Assembly: GCF_009789195.1 (NCBI RefSeq)
Contig: NZ_WSTC01000012.1
Span: forward strand, 1-64,000
From: Paenibacillus sp. MMS18-CY102
GTDB lineage: Bacteria; Bacillota; Bacilli; Paenibacillales; Paenibacillaceae
Length of the DNA: 64,000 bases
Direction: 5' to 3'
The notes under the pieces are model-generated. The model ran no database searches and was not told the DNA's origin. It was given only the letters and a program-made list of their open reading frames with translations. Shown in pieces: positions 53,094 to 62,100 of this stretch; positions within the stretch are counted from its first letter, which is position 1; each line of letters opens with the position of its first letter. The translations under genes were made by a program, and so were the position numbers.

Positions 53094-54932
53094 CTACGGG
53101 TGCAGCACTGGAAGTTCGATAATAAATTTGGTACCGACCCCCACTTCACTCTCTACGGCTATCGATCCATTATGCATTTCAACCAAGTGCTTCACGATCG
53201 ATAAGCCAAGCCCGGTGCCGCCTGAACTGCGGGAACGGGCCTTATCCACTCGGTAGAAGCGTTCGAATATGCGCGGCAAGTCCTTCTTTGGAATGCCAAT
53301 GCCCGTATCCTTAATCGTAATGCGAATCCGGTCGTAATCATCGCGCCCCTCATCGGTAAGCAACGAAACGCCTGTCGAAGCTGGCCACACCGGCTCTACT
53401 GTCACTGTCACTTTGCCGCCCTCAGGCGTATAGTTAATGCCGTTAGAAAGCAAATTCATCATAATCTGGCGCAGTCGGTCCTCGTCAGCCTCTACATAGA
53501 TTTCGCCATCGGCCTTCAGTTCCAGCGTAATCCCTTTGCGAGTGGCCTCCGCCTCCATTAACTGGACCGTCTTCGCTGCGAAGTAATCCATCTCCACTGG
53601 CGATAACATAAGCGGCACTCGCCGGGATTCGATTTTGGACAGCTCCAAAATATCGCCGATAAGCCGATTGAGACGTTCGCTCTCATCATAAATAATTTGC
53701 AGGAACGAACGCGCAGTCTCTTCATCGTTAACGGCGCCGCCAAGCAGCGTCTCAGCGAACCCTTTAACCGCAGCAACCGGCGTTTTCAGCTCATGGGAGA
53801 CGTTCGCAACAAACTCGCTGCGCATCCGCTCCAGCCGCCGGATCGCCGACACGTCCTGCAACACAAGCAGCACCCCAACAAAATCATCGTTGTCCTGCAG
53901 CATCGGCACAATATTCAGCTCAAGAAGCCGCTCCTCCGGATAATAGAACGTCATTTCCTCGTGAATATAAGCCTGTTTATCGAACGCTTCCGAAATGAGC
54001 TGCGACAGCTCATGCTGTTGCCGGGCCTCCGTATAATGGCGGCCAACCATCTCGCGTGCCGATATGCCGAGTATTTCTTCAGCCCTGCGGCTTAGAAGCA
54101 CGATGTGCCCGCTTCGATCAATCATGATGATGCCGTTAATCATATTGTCGAGCACGCTCTCCAGCTGGCTTTCATTTTGCCGAATGCGCTCCATCTGTAC
54201 CTGCAAGCTGTCTGCCATCGCATTAATCGCATAGCCCAAATCGCCGATCTCATCATTCTTCTTCACTTCGACCCGCGCAAGATAATCCATCCGCTGTATG
54301 CGCTTAGCCACCTTCGTAATTTGCTCCAGTGGCCGTGTCATGCCAAGCGCAATGCGGTAGCTGACCAGCGCTGCGACGACAAACAGGACAAGAAGCCAAA
54401 TAATGAGTGCTGTCCACAGGTCGCGAACGCTCTGTTCGACATCTTGCAGGCTCATGGCGAGCCGGATAAAATACTGGTGATTGCCCTTCGTAATTGGCAC
54501 GGCAACGTACAGCATATTTTGATTAACCGTGTCGCTGAGCCGTATTCCCCGCCCAACCCCTTCATGCAGCGCTTGCTGTACCTCGACACGCTGCAAATGG
54601 TTGTCCATTCCATGAGGGTCATGATCAGAGTCGCCTAATACGACACCATCGGCCCGTATGAAGGTGACGCGTGACCCTGCATCTTTCTTCAAGCTTTTGG
54701 CGATCTCGGTATAGTAACTATACTGTGAGCCCAGCTCCACATTATCCGAAGCCCATTGCGTATTCGAAGCGATAATATGAATTTCCCGTACCATGCTTTC
54801 CTCTAAAGCGTGAATATGGTTGCGTTTGAAAGTCTGTGCCATAATAAGGCCCGATGCCAGCACGGATAAGCCGATTAATGCAATCATGATTAGCGTTAAC
54901 CGCGTGCGAAAGTGATTCATGCTTCGTGTCAT
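53094..54932 (-). CDS. PhoR-like sensor histidine kinase
   Basis: From ATG 54932 the protein has 612 residues: membrane segment, extracellular domain (about 30-155), second segment (about 155-180), HAMP, PAS (about 240-345), HisKA (Val-Ala-Asn-Val-Ser-His-Glu-Leu-Lys-Thr-Pro-Val) and HATPase (Asn-Gly-Ile-Asn-Tyr-Thr, Asp-Thr-Gly-Ile-Gly-Ile, Gly-Thr-Gly-Leu-Gly-Leu-Ser). The layout equals PhoR/PnpS and WalK. It precedes the regulator gene with a 109-base gap, the reverse of the usual regulator-first order. The frame is open to 55028; several ATGs have weak ribosome sites, so the start is uncertain. Confidence 0.88.
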   Translation of the reverse strand: MTRSMNHFRTRLTLIMIALIGLSVLASGLIMAQTFKRNHIHALEESMVREIHIIASNTQWASDNVELGSQYSYYTEIAKSLKKDAGSRVTFIRADGVVLGDSDHDPHGMDNHLQRVEVQQALHEGVGRGIRLSDTVNQNMLYVAVPITKGNHQYFIRLAMSLQDVEQSVRDLWTALIIWLLVLFVVAALVSYRIALGMTRPLEQITKVAKRIQRMDYLARVEVKKNDEIGDLGYAINAMADSLQVQMERIRQNESQLESVLDNMINGIIMIDRSGHIVLLSRRAEEILGISAREMVGRHYTEARQQHELSQLISEAFDKQAYIHEEMTFYYPEERLLELNIVPMLQDNDDFVGVLLVLQDVSAIRRLERMRSEFVANVSHELKTPVAAVKGFAETLLGGAVNDEETARSFLQIIYDESERLNRLIGDILELSKIESRRVPLMLSPVEMDYFAAKTVQLMEAEATRKGITLELKADGEIYVEADEDRLRQIMMNLLSNGINYTPEGGKVTVTVEPVWPASTGVSLLTDEGRDDYDRIRITIKDTGIGIPKKDLPRIFERFYRVDKARSRSSGGTGLGLSIVKHLVEMHNGSIAVESEVGVGTKFIIELPVLHP

Positions 54933-54966
54933 CCCCCGTTCGTCGCGTTTGTTCAACATACGATTT

Positions 54967-55929
54967 CTATCGTACATGCAGGGGCGAGGATGCGCCAGCA
55001 CCACGTTTGTTAAGTTTTTGTAAAACATAATGGTGCAGCGTCGCCATCGGCTGTTGGATCAGAATCGACAGCACGACAGGAACCGCAGACAGTGGGCTAA
55101 AATAGCCCATAGCCAGGACGATGCCAAGCGAGATGTTGCGCATTCCTGAAGCGTATGACATCGTAACTTGAGTCTCTTGGTTTCGCAGCGGCATGGCCCC
55201 GACATAGCCAATCGCATAGCAGATCGCTACTAACAGAATACAGAGCGGCACTAAACGCACCATATCATCCTTCAGCTGCTGCACATGCGGCTCAATCGCG
55301 GCTGCATTAAGCGCAACTACACCGACAAAACAAAGCTTGGACAATGGCGCTGCATACGGCTGCACTTTAGCTTGAAGCCGCCCGCGCGACAGCTGATGCA
55401 GCAATACGCCGACGGCGGTAGGCGCAACAATAATAAGCACAAGATCTCGAATGAGGCGCATCGTATCGATCTGCACGACTTCCCCGAACAGCAGATGAAT
55501 GCCCGCAGGAACGACGAGGGGGCTAAGCGCAGAATCCAGTACGACCAGCGCTAGCATAAGCGGTACGCTGCCCCCTGACATGCCCACCCATAAGACAGAG
55601 GAAACACCTAGTGGAATAATAGCGAATAAGACAAGCCCAACGACATAAGGCGACTTTGAGCCAAAAAAAGCCGAGCCAATGCCGTATGCAATAAACGGAG
55701 CTAGAATATGCGTCAATGCAAATGTCCACACCATTACAACCGGCCTGCGCATAACCTCCTTAAGCTGCGACAGCCCGCAGCCAATTGCCATCGTTAACGT
55801 GACGTATGCGAACAAATAAGGCACTGCGCCTGTAAATGGCGATAACACATGCGAACACAGAAACCCTAGAACTAGCGAGCCAGGGATAAGCAGAAACATC
55901 CATTTTTCAAACCATCGATTAAAAGCCAC
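54967..55929 (-). CDS. SBF/BASS-family transporter (bile acid:sodium symporter-like)
   Basis: The 320-residue protein has nine to ten membrane segments with the family pattern Tyr-Leu-Phe-Ala-Tyr-Val-Thr-Leu-Thr-Met-Ala-Ile-Gly-Cys-Gly, Ile-Ala-Tyr-Gly and Tyr-Ala-Ser-Gly-Met-Arg-Asn-Ile-Ser-Leu-Gly, where sodium and substrate sites lie in the family. Bacterial members move organic anions such as pantoate or sulfonates with sodium; the substrate here is not known. It ends 34 bases before the preferred kinase start, so the three genes may form one transcript. Confidence 0.88.
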   Translation of the reverse strand: MAFNRWFEKWMFLLIPGSLVLGFLCSHVLSPFTGAVPYLFAYVTLTMAIGCGLSQLKEVMRRPVVMVWTFALTHILAPFIAYGIGSAFFGSKSPYVVGLVLFAIIPLGVSSVLWVGMSGGSVPLMLALVVLDSALSPLVVPAGIHLLFGEVVQIDTMRLIRDLVLIIVAPTAVGVLLHQLSRGRLQAKVQPYAAPLSKLCFVGVVALNAAAIEPHVQQLKDDMVRLVPLCILLVAICYAIGYVGAMPLRNQETQVTMSYASGMRNISLGIVLAMGYFSPLSAVPVVLSILIQQPMATLHHYVLQKLNKRGAGASSPLHVR

Positions 55930-56007
55930 ACGCCATTCCCCTCTCGGAATCCATTCCTATCAGTATACCAGATTCACCTATTGACCAGAAGCTGGATGCG
56001 GATTATA

Positions 56008-56223
56008 ATGGCACCAACTTCATTACATGCACTATGCCGATGACGGGAATCCAACCTCGAGGCGTTTTCGCCAAGAAGCCTGCGCCTTCCGCGCGTGCTG
56101 TCCTAAGTTAACCGGGCCCGCCCGTTATAGCGGATCAAAGATGGAGAACGAAACCGTTCTCCGAATTTGGGTGGCACCGCGAGCATACGCTCCTCGTCCC
56201 AATGGGATGAGGGGCGTTTTTTG
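56008..56223 (+). promoter_or_regulatory. T-box riboswitch leader of serC
   Basis: The conserved T-box GGGTGGCACCGCGAGC is at 56169-56184. It is followed by a terminator stem ACGCTCCTCGTCCC / GGGATGAGGGGCGT (56187-56217) with six T residues. Upstream, CCGATGACGGGAA and GC-rich arms fit a short Stem I. Uncharged tRNA should pair with the T-box and stop termination, raising serC. Serine is the likely amino acid; TCC at 56050-56052 is a possible specifier codon but I cannot confirm it without folding. Confidence 0.85.
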
Positions 56224-56248
56224 TTTATTTTGAAGGAGGCGCATCGGA

Positions 56249-57352
56249 ATGAAGAAGAACGGGGACATGCAAGCAAGGCTGTACAATTTTAATCCGGGAC
56301 CGGCTGCCCTGCCGCTAAGCGTACTTGAGGAAGTGCGGGATACGACTGTGGAATTCGGCGGGCGAGGCATTTCTATTATGGAGATGTCGCATCGCAGTGC
56401 ACCGGTTGAGGCGCTGGCCGCCACCGCGGAGCAACTGCTGCTCGAGCTAATGGAACTTCCTAGCGGCTATCGCGTACTGTTCATGGGCGGCGGCGCCAGC
56501 ATGCAATTCGCGATGCTGCCATTGAACCTGCTGGCTGAGGGCGCTACAGCGGACTATATCCTATCGGGCAGCTTCTCGGAGAAGGCCGTGCAGGAAGCCC
56601 GTTTCATCGGACAGACTCGCATTGCTGGAAGCACCAAAGCGATACACTGGCGGCAAGTGCCTGATGTAGGCAACATTGCAATTCCTTCGGACTCGGCTTA
56701 TGTGCATATCACGACAAACAACACAATTGAAGGCTCGCGTTTCAACGCGATTCCTCAGACAGGCAGCGTACCGCTTATCGCAGACATGACAAGTGATTTG
56801 CTAAGCCGCCGAATCGATTATCGCCAGTTCGATATGATCTATGCCGGGGCGCAGAAAAACATCGGTCCGGCGGGAATTACCGCCGTTATCCTTAGTGAGG
56901 AGCTGCTTGCACGCTGCTCGAAACAAATACCGCTTATATGGCGTTATGCAACATATGCCAGCAACGATTCGTTATACAATACGCCCCCTGTTCACTCGCT
57001 GTATGTATTAGAGCGCATGCTCCAATGGACGAAGCAGCAAGGCGGGATCGGCCATCTCGAGGAGCGTAACCGAGCCAAAGCAGCTCTGCTTTACTCGGTG
57101 ATCGACGGGAGCGGCGGATTTTACAAAGGAATGATCGATCCAGAACACCGCTCAGATATGAATGTAACCTGGCGGCTGCCGAGTGAGGAGCTCGAGCGGC
57201 AATTCGTATTAGAAGCGGAGCAACGGGGCTTCGTAGGGCTGGCAGGCCACCGCAGCGTCGGCGGCCTTCGCGCTTCGGTTTATAACGCCGTTCCGGCCGC
57301 AGCTTGCGAAGCGTTAGCTGCATTCATGCAGGCATTCATGGGCAGGCATTAA
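56249..57352 (+). CDS. serC: Phosphoserine aminotransferase
   Basis: The 367-residue PLP enzyme converts 3-phosphohydroxypyruvate to phosphoserine in serine synthesis (and acts in B6 synthesis). It has Tyr-Asn-Phe-Asn-Pro-Gly-Pro-Ala, Gly-Gly-Gly-Ala-Ser-Met-Gln-Phe and Tyr-Ala-Gly-Ala-Gln-Lys-Asn-Ile-Gly-Pro-Ala-Gly with the PLP lysine, then Gly-His-Arg-Ser-Val-Gly-Gly-Leu-Arg-Ala-Ser near the C-terminus. AAGGAGG nine bases before ATG 56249 supports this start, though an ATG six codons later is also possible. Controlled by the T-box leader. Confidence 0.96.
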   Translation: MKKNGDMQARLYNFNPGPAALPLSVLEEVRDTTVEFGGRGISIMEMSHRSAPVEALAATAEQLLLELMELPSGYRVLFMGGGASMQFAMLPLNLLAEGATADYILSGSFSEKAVQEARFIGQTRIAGSTKAIHWRQVPDVGNIAIPSDSAYVHITTNNTIEGSRFNAIPQTGSVPLIADMTSDLLSRRIDYRQFDMIYAGAQKNIGPAGITAVILSEELLARCSKQIPLIWRYATYASNDSLYNTPPVHSLYVLERMLQWTKQQGGIGHLEERNRAKAALLYSVIDGSGGFYKGMIDPEHRSDMNVTWRLPSEELERQFVLEAEQRGFVGLAGHRSVGGLRASVYNAVPAAACEALAAFMQAFMGRH

Positions 57353-57420
57353 CATTTTATTGCCAAATGGATCGGATTTCCTTATAGTAATGTCTAATTA
57401 TAGGAATGGAGGAGTAACCG

Positions 57421-57957
57421 ATGTCTACCAACGAACGTCTGCAACCAAGCGAGTACGCCCCTTATTTTGAACGCTATACGAAACTTGTGCCTGAAGGCAA
57501 CTTTGCCGATATTCTTGCACAGCAGTCCGAACAGTTATCCGCGCTGCTTGAGCCGATTAACGAAGAGCAATCTGAATTTCGTTATGCCGATGGCAAATGG
57601 AGCATTAAGGAAGTGCTCGGACACATTACGGACAATGAACGGATCTGGGCATATCGGTTGCTCCGGATCGCACGCGGCGATAGTTTGGCTTATGCCGGTT
57701 ATGACGAGAACCAATTCGTAGGAGCCGCCCAATTCGACCGCATTCCATTTCATAATTTATTGGAAGAGTTCGGCGTTGTCCGTAAAGCGACGATTCATCT
57801 GCTTAATGGGCTCCCCGAGGAGGCCTGGGTACGCAGTGCGACGCTCTATGACCATGCCTTGACCGTCCGGGCTGCGGTAGCCGTCATCGCGGGCCATGAA
57901 TTGCATCATAGCCAGGTGCTCAAAGAACGTTACGTTCGGCGGCTGCTGGTCGATTAA
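57421..57957 (+). CDS. DinB/YfiT-family metal-dependent protein
   Basis: The 178-residue four-helix-bundle protein has the DinB_2 metal histidines: one in Val-Leu-Gly-His-Ile-Thr-Asp-Asn-Glu-Arg and two in Ala-Gly-His-Glu-Leu-His-His-Ser-Gln-Val. Trp-Ser-Ile-Lys-Glu-Val in the first helix is also typical. Related enzymes use bacillithiol or mycothiol as cofactor, for instance S-transferases; the substrate is unknown. It lies 68 bases after serC and 21 bases before the PH-domain gene. Confidence 0.85.
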   Translation: MSTNERLQPSEYAPYFERYTKLVPEGNFADILAQQSEQLSALLEPINEEQSEFRYADGKWSIKEVLGHITDNERIWAYRLLRIARGDSLAYAGYDENQFVGAAQFDRIPFHNLLEEFGVVRKATIHLLNGLPEEAWVRSATLYDHALTVRAAVAVIAGHELHHSQVLKERYVRRLLVD

Positions 57958-57978
57958 AAAAAGAGAGGATTGATTCTT

Positions 57979-58593
57979 TTGTTTAAAAAATTTGCATCTG
58001 AAGCTTTTGGATTGAGTGATATTGGCCAAATCGTGTCTCCTGCTGATTATGACAAGGTAGACTCGGACGATTATGTGTTTCATGAAGACGATGAGAAAAT
58101 CTTCTTCGTCATCAAATCCAAAAAAGACGAGTATTGCTTCACCAACCTCGCGCTGATCCACTTGGATGGCGACAGTGCACTCAGCTCCAAACGGCTGCTC
58201 AAACGTTATGCTTACAGCACACATAAAATCTCGAACGTTTTCTTGGAAACTGCCGGCACGGTCGATATGGACGTCGAGATCAAGTTCGTGGTCGGTGAAA
58301 CGCCTTTCTCCATTGATGTAAAGAAGAGCCAGCTCGAGTCGCTGAAAGACTTGTACAAAGCGTTGTACAAAATTTCGGAGATTAAAGCGCACAACAACAC
58401 TTACTTGAAAATCGCTGATGAGAGCATAGAAGTTGCCAAAGCAACGCTGAGCCACTCCATGCCGCAAAATGCCGCACTCTCGACACAATTTGACCAAATC
58501 AACCTGATGGTCTTCAATTGGAAAATCGAGAAACTCGAAGAGTATAAGATCAAAGACTTCGGGTTTGTTTTCGAAAAATACATTAATAACTAA
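57979..58593 (+). CDS. PH-domain protein (YvbH-like)
   Basis: The protein begins at TTG 57979 (GAGG ten bases upstream) and has 204 residues, starting Met-Phe-Lys-Lys-Phe-Ala-Ser-Glu-Ala-Phe-Gly-Leu-Ser-Asp-Ile-Gly. It contains a bacterial PH-like domain (about 15-120; Asp-Asp-Tyr-Val-Phe-His-Glu-Asp-Asp-Glu-Lys-Ile-Phe-Phe-Val-Ile) followed by a helical YvbH-extension domain. No signal or membrane segment is visible. The role is unknown in Bacillus as well. Confidence 0.8.
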   Translation: MFKKFASEAFGLSDIGQIVSPADYDKVDSDDYVFHEDDEKIFFVIKSKKDEYCFTNLALIHLDGDSALSSKRLLKRYAYSTHKISNVFLETAGTVDMDVEIKFVVGETPFSIDVKKSQLESLKDLYKALYKISEIKAHNNTYLKIADESIEVAKATLSHSMPQNAALSTQFDQINLMVFNWKIEKLEEYKIKDFGFVFEKYINN

Positions 58594-58681
58594 TTCTCCG
58601 GCGCAGCGTGGCACTGCCTGATCCGGCGCAGGCACACTGTGGAGGCAGTAAGTTGCTCTTATTTAATCGTTACTTGAATGA

Positions 58682-58720
58682 AGAAAGGCGGTGCAGGGTT
58701 GTCCCTGCACCGCCTTCTTC
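58682..58720 (+). terminator. Terminator of the PH-domain gene
   Basis: AAGGCGGTGCAGGG / CCCTGCACCGCCTT is a 14-bp perfect stem with a TTGT loop, extended by GAA/TTC, followed by ATTATTTTG. Confidence 0.75.
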
Positions 58721-58742
58721 ATTATTTTGAGCCATTTATGCT

Positions 58743-58895
58743 GCGTTTGGCCGACTTCCGCGCGTTTAGGGTAGCTTTTTATGCCCTATTCAGGCGTTTG
58801 GCCGACTTGCGCCCGAATAGGGCAGATTTCTATGCCCTATTCAGGCGTTTGGCCGACTTCAGCGCGTTTAGGGCAGGTTTCTCTGCCCTATCTCC
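58743..58895. repeat. Three tandem 51-bp repeats
   Basis: The units begin at 58743, 58794 and 58845 with GCGTTTGGCCGACTT and contain TAGGGCAG-(A/G)TTTCT-(A/C)TGCCCTA, a hairpin-forming inner palindrome. Copies differ at several positions, so the array is not brand new. It lies downstream of the fumarase gene and may act as a terminator or dispersed element. Confidence 0.75.
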
Positions 58896-58931
58896 GCTTT
58901 AGCAAGCGACTGGGTCCCCCCAGCATTTGCC

Positions 58932-60488
58932 CTATTTAAAAACGGGTTCCTTGAACTGCTCCAGCTTCGTACGGGAATCCGTATCGACTTGCGCATGGAG
59001 GCTGTTGCCGTGCGAATCCATCGTTACGATTGCTGCAAAGCCTTCCGTTTGCATATGCCACATCGCTTCAGGAATGCCGAATTCGTCCAGGAAGTGTACG
59101 CCATTCACTTTCTTGAAGCATCTCGCATAATACTGCGCTGCGCCACCGATTGCGTTCAAGTACACGCCGCCGTGCTCTTGCAGCGCCTTCAGCGTTTTGG
59201 CGCCCATGCCGCCTTTGCCGATAACGGCGCGAATGCCGAACTTCTTCATCACGTCGCCTTGATAAGGCTCCTCCCGAATGCTTGTCGTTGGCCCTGCCGC
59301 TTTCACATGCCACACGCCTTCGCGATCCTTCATCATAACTGGGCCACAGTGATAAATAACCCCGCCGTTCAGGTCAATTGGCGAATCATGATTGATCAGG
59401 TAGCTATGCAGCGCATCGCGTCCCGTGTGCATTTCGCCGTCGAGAATAACGATATCGCCGACGCGAAGCGAGCGGACTTGCTCTTCCGTCAGCGGCATCG
59501 TCAGGCGAACCTCACGGCTCTCTTCCTCATCCGATAAAGCAACAGCTTGTACTGCTTCCTTCTCCGAAGCTGCGTTCATCGGCAGCTCCGAGCCTTGCGG
59601 ATAAATCCAGCTTTTCAGCTCGCCCGTTGCCCCATCGAGCAGCAAGCCTTGGCGGCGATATGCCCAGCAGTTGTACGCAACAGAGACGAAGAAGCTTGCA
59701 GGCAAGCGGTTCATGACGCCGACCTTACAGCCGAGCAGCGTCACTGCGCCGCCAAAGCCCATCGTGCCGATTCCAAGCTTGTTTGCATTTTCTAACACAT
59801 ACTCTTCTAACTTCTGAAGATCCGCAATTGGATTCACATCGTCCACATGACGGAACAACTGCTGCTTCGCCAGCTCGTAGCCTGTCGTGCGGTCGCCGCC
59901 GATGCCTACGCCGATGAAGCCTGCCGAGCAGCCTTGCCCTTGTGCCTGATAGACCGCATGCATGATGCATTTGCGAATGCCGTCGAGGTCGCGGCCTGCT
60001 TTGCCAAGCCCTTCAATTTCAGCCGGCAGGCTGTATTGAATATTTTTGTTCTCGCAACCGCCGCCTTTGAGAATAAGACGAATGTCGATGTCTTCCTTCT
60101 CCCATTGTTCAAAATGGATAACCGGCGTGCCCGGCCCGAGATTATCGCCTGTATTGGCTCCCGTTAACGAATCAACGGAGTTCGTGCGCAGCTTGCCATC
60201 CTTCGTTGCACGCGCAATTGCACTGCGAATCGCTTGCTTCATGATGATCTGATTCGCGCCAATTGGCGTATGCACGACGAAAGTCGGCATGCCCGTATCT
60301 TGGCAGATTGGCGAAACGTTGCATTCCGCCATCTCAATATTTTCTGCAATGGTAGACAAGGACAACCCTGCGCGCGTTGCACGGTCCTCGGCCTCCTGTG
60401 CTGCTTTGACGGCAACGCGCACGTCGCCTGGCAAGTTCGTAGATGTTTCGACAATCAGCTTGTATACGCTATCCTCAAAATGTTGCAT
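58932..60488 (-). CDS. Class I fumarate hydratase (iron-sulfur)
   Basis: The 518-residue enzyme hydrates fumarate to malate in the TCA cycle using a [4Fe-4S] cluster. It is a fusion of the alpha part (1-290; Ile-Cys62-Gln-Asp-Thr-Gly, Lys-Gly-Gly-Gly-Cys-Glu-Asn-Lys, Gln-Gly-Cys-Ser-Ala-Gly-Phe-Ile-Gly-Val-Gly) and the beta part (330-518; Gly-Arg-Asp-Ala-Leu-His, Gly-Pro-Thr-Thr-Ser-Ile-Arg, Ile-Gly-Lys-Gly-Gly-Met-Gly). The three cysteines that bind the cluster are present. Class II fumarases are more usual in Bacillus; class I is oxygen-sensitive. Single gene, divergent from the nucleotidase gene. Confidence 0.95.
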   Translation of the reverse strand: MQHFEDSVYKLIVETSTNLPGDVRVAVKAAQEAEDRATRAGLSLSTIAENIEMAECNVSPICQDTGMPTFVVHTPIGANQIIMKQAIRSAIARATKDGKLRTNSVDSLTGANTGDNLGPGTPVIHFEQWEKEDIDIRLILKGGGCENKNIQYSLPAEIEGLGKAGRDLDGIRKCIMHAVYQAQGQGCSAGFIGVGIGGDRTTGYELAKQQLFRHVDDVNPIADLQKLEEYVLENANKLGIGTMGFGGAVTLLGCKVGVMNRLPASFFVSVAYNCWAYRRQGLLLDGATGELKSWIYPQGSELPMNAASEKEAVQAVALSDEEESREVRLTMPLTEEQVRSLRVGDIVILDGEMHTGRDALHSYLINHDSPIDLNGGVIYHCGPVMMKDREGVWHVKAAGPTTSIREEPYQGDVMKKFGIRAVIGKGGMGAKTLKALQEHGGVYLNAIGGAAQYYARCFKKVNGVHFLDEFGIPEAMWHMQTEGFAAIVTMDSHGNSLHAQVDTDSRTKLEQFKEPVFK

Positions 60489-60608
60489 AATCGTACGAAA
60501 TCTCCTCTCTAGTCGCTTTACTCCCTAACCCTTATAATAGCATACATAACATCACCCCCGCATGTCCGGAAGGGCGGGAGAATGGAACGATAAAGGAGAG
60601 ATTTCGCG

Positions 60609-61235
60609 TTGGAGAGCGATTTTTTTGCTTATATGTACCGATTGAAGTATATCGAACGCTGGAGCTTGATGCGCAATACGACACGCGAGAGCGTCGCGGA
60701 GCATTCCTTCCATGTGGGGTTGCTTGCGCACATGCTGTGCGAGATTGGCAACCGCGTATTTGGCCGTTCATTGAATGCGGACCGCGCAGCAGCAATGGCG
60801 CTGTTTCACGATGCGACGGAAGTGTTTACGGGCGATATCCCGACGCCAGTTAAGCATCATAATCCCAAAATGCTGGCTAGTTTCCGCGAAATCGAAGCGA
60901 TGGCAGCTGAACGGTTGCACAGCATGGTGCCTGAGCCGCTTCGCGAAGCATACGGACCGCTGCTAGGCATTCCATCTGAGCGCGGCGAAAGCCCCACGGC
61001 AGCCGAATATGCAGAAAACGAGCTGCACAGCATGCTCAAAGCAGCCGATTTGCTCGATGCCTATCTCAAATGCTTATCCGAAGTTGCCGCTGGCAACCGT
61101 GAATTTGCCGTAGCAAAGGTAGAGATTGAAGCGAAGCTTGCTTCGCTTCACATGCAGGAAGTGAACTGGTTCCTCGACCATCTCGCGCCGGGTCTTGGCC
61201 GAACGCTGGACGAGCTAAGCCGCAACGAGCCTTAA
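60609..61235 (+). CDS. HD-domain 5'-deoxynucleotidase (YfbR-like)
   Basis: The 208-residue protein starts at TTG 60609, eight bases after AAGGAGAG. The N-terminal Phe-Phe-Ala-Tyr-Met-Tyr-Arg-Leu-Lys-Tyr-Ile-x-Arg-Trp and Met-Arg-Asn-Thr-Thr-Arg-Glu-Ser-Val-Ala-Glu-His32-Ser are YfbR signatures. The metal site continues with His68-Asp69 and Lys-Ala-Ala-Asp-Leu-Leu-Asp-Ala. YfbR removes phosphate from deoxynucleoside monophosphates and helps balance dNTP pools. Confidence 0.88.
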   Translation: MESDFFAYMYRLKYIERWSLMRNTTRESVAEHSFHVGLLAHMLCEIGNRVFGRSLNADRAAAMALFHDATEVFTGDIPTPVKHHNPKMLASFREIEAMAAERLHSMVPEPLREAYGPLLGIPSERGESPTAAEYAENELHSMLKAADLLDAYLKCLSEVAAGNREFAVAKVEIEAKLASLHMQEVNWFLDHLAPGLGRTLDELSRNEP

Positions 61236-61348
61236 CTGGAGAAAATATTGGAAGGCGTATTGTAAATTATACATGTGGTTCATTCCGCGCTATGTCGTGT
61301 ATAGTGTGATAGGTAACTTAACACGCTCTATAAGGTGGTGAACGCATC

Positions 61349-62008
61349 ATGGGTTTTTTACAAAGATGGGGAGTACTGCTCGTCCTAGGCGGGATCCTCG
61401 GTGCCATACTTGGGTTCAACGGAGCTGAATTAAACGGGAAAACGTTGCTGGCCATTTTCGGCTGCGCTCTGGTCCTCGTGCTCGCAGTTTATATTATTCC
61501 GCTTAATTATGCGCTTCGCTATTCGCGAAACGACCGTTATGTAGCGAGAAGCTTGCAACGAATAAGCCGCTCCAACCCATATTATGCCGCAATCTCTGAT
61601 ATGCTCGAAGGGCATCTTGAATCGGCAGCAGCCCGATTGGGCAGCATTAAGAATGATAAGCTCCGCGCCGTTATAGGCGCTAATATTGCCATGGAGAATA
61701 GGCTGTGGCATGAAGCAGAGAAGCATATTAACATGCAAAATAACAATGATGTTCGCAATGTGGGCAAAGCGCTTCTTCGCCTCTATCAAGACGATTGGAA
61801 GGGCTTTGAAGAAGCGAAGCGATTAGTCGACCATCAGGGCCTGCTGTATGCGCTCGACGCGGATGCTGCTTTCCGCAAGGAAGAGTTTGCGAAAGCCGAT
61901 GAGCTCGGTGCGCTTGCGATCGCCCATACCGCTGGATTGCAACGTTATGCGCTGATTCAGTATCGGGAGCTGCGCAGCAAGGAGCCGCAGCGGCGCAGTT
62001 ATTTTTAA
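61349..62008 (+). CDS. Two-segment membrane protein with helical cytosolic domain
   Basis: The 219-residue protein has two membrane segments (about 7-25 and 33-52) followed by a helical region whose spacing resembles degenerate TPR-like repeats (Ala-Ala-Ile-Ser-Asp-Met-Leu-Glu-Gly-His-Leu-Glu-Ser-Ala, Leu-Trp-His-Glu-Ala-Glu-Lys-His-Ile, Phe-Ala-Lys-Ala-Asp-Glu-Leu-Gly-Ala-Leu-Ala). I do not recognise a named family. GGTGGTG precedes the ATG. Single gene with a terminator. Confidence 0.65.
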   Translation: MGFLQRWGVLLVLGGILGAILGFNGAELNGKTLLAIFGCALVLVLAVYIIPLNYALRYSRNDRYVARSLQRISRSNPYYAAISDMLEGHLESAAARLGSIKNDKLRAVIGANIAMENRLWHEAEKHINMQNNNDVRNVGKALLRLYQDDWKGFEEAKRLVDHQGLLYALDADAAFRKEEFAKADELGALAIAHTAGLQRYALIQYRELRSKEPQRRSYF

Positions 62009-62062
62009 GGCTGTGCAAGTGCATGCGGCGTAGATTTTTGGCGTTAGAAAACTATAAAAGCC

Positions 62063-62090
62063 AAGCCAGCGCATCTGCGCTGGCTTTTTT
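62063..62090 (+). terminator. Terminator after the two-segment membrane protein
   Basis: AAGCCAGCGCA / TGCGCTGGCTT with a two-base centre, followed by TTTTG. Also suits the convergent nucleotidyltransferase gene. Confidence 0.8.
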
Positions 62091-62100
62091 GCCATATTTG

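Larger units (their letters stand above)
58594..58931. other. Intergenic stretch with terminator and 51-bp tandem repeat
   Basis: This 338-base gap between convergent genes holds a terminator (58682-58720) and three 51-bp repeats (58743-58895). A plus-strand frame across the repeats (58678-58902) is a by-product of their length being a multiple of three and has no support as a gene. Confidence 0.7.

Noticed and set aside
58678-58902. Plus-strand frame with a 17-residue repeat
   Set aside because: It exists because the 51-bp tandem repeat is a multiple of three; no ribosome site, and it overlaps the PH-gene terminator.
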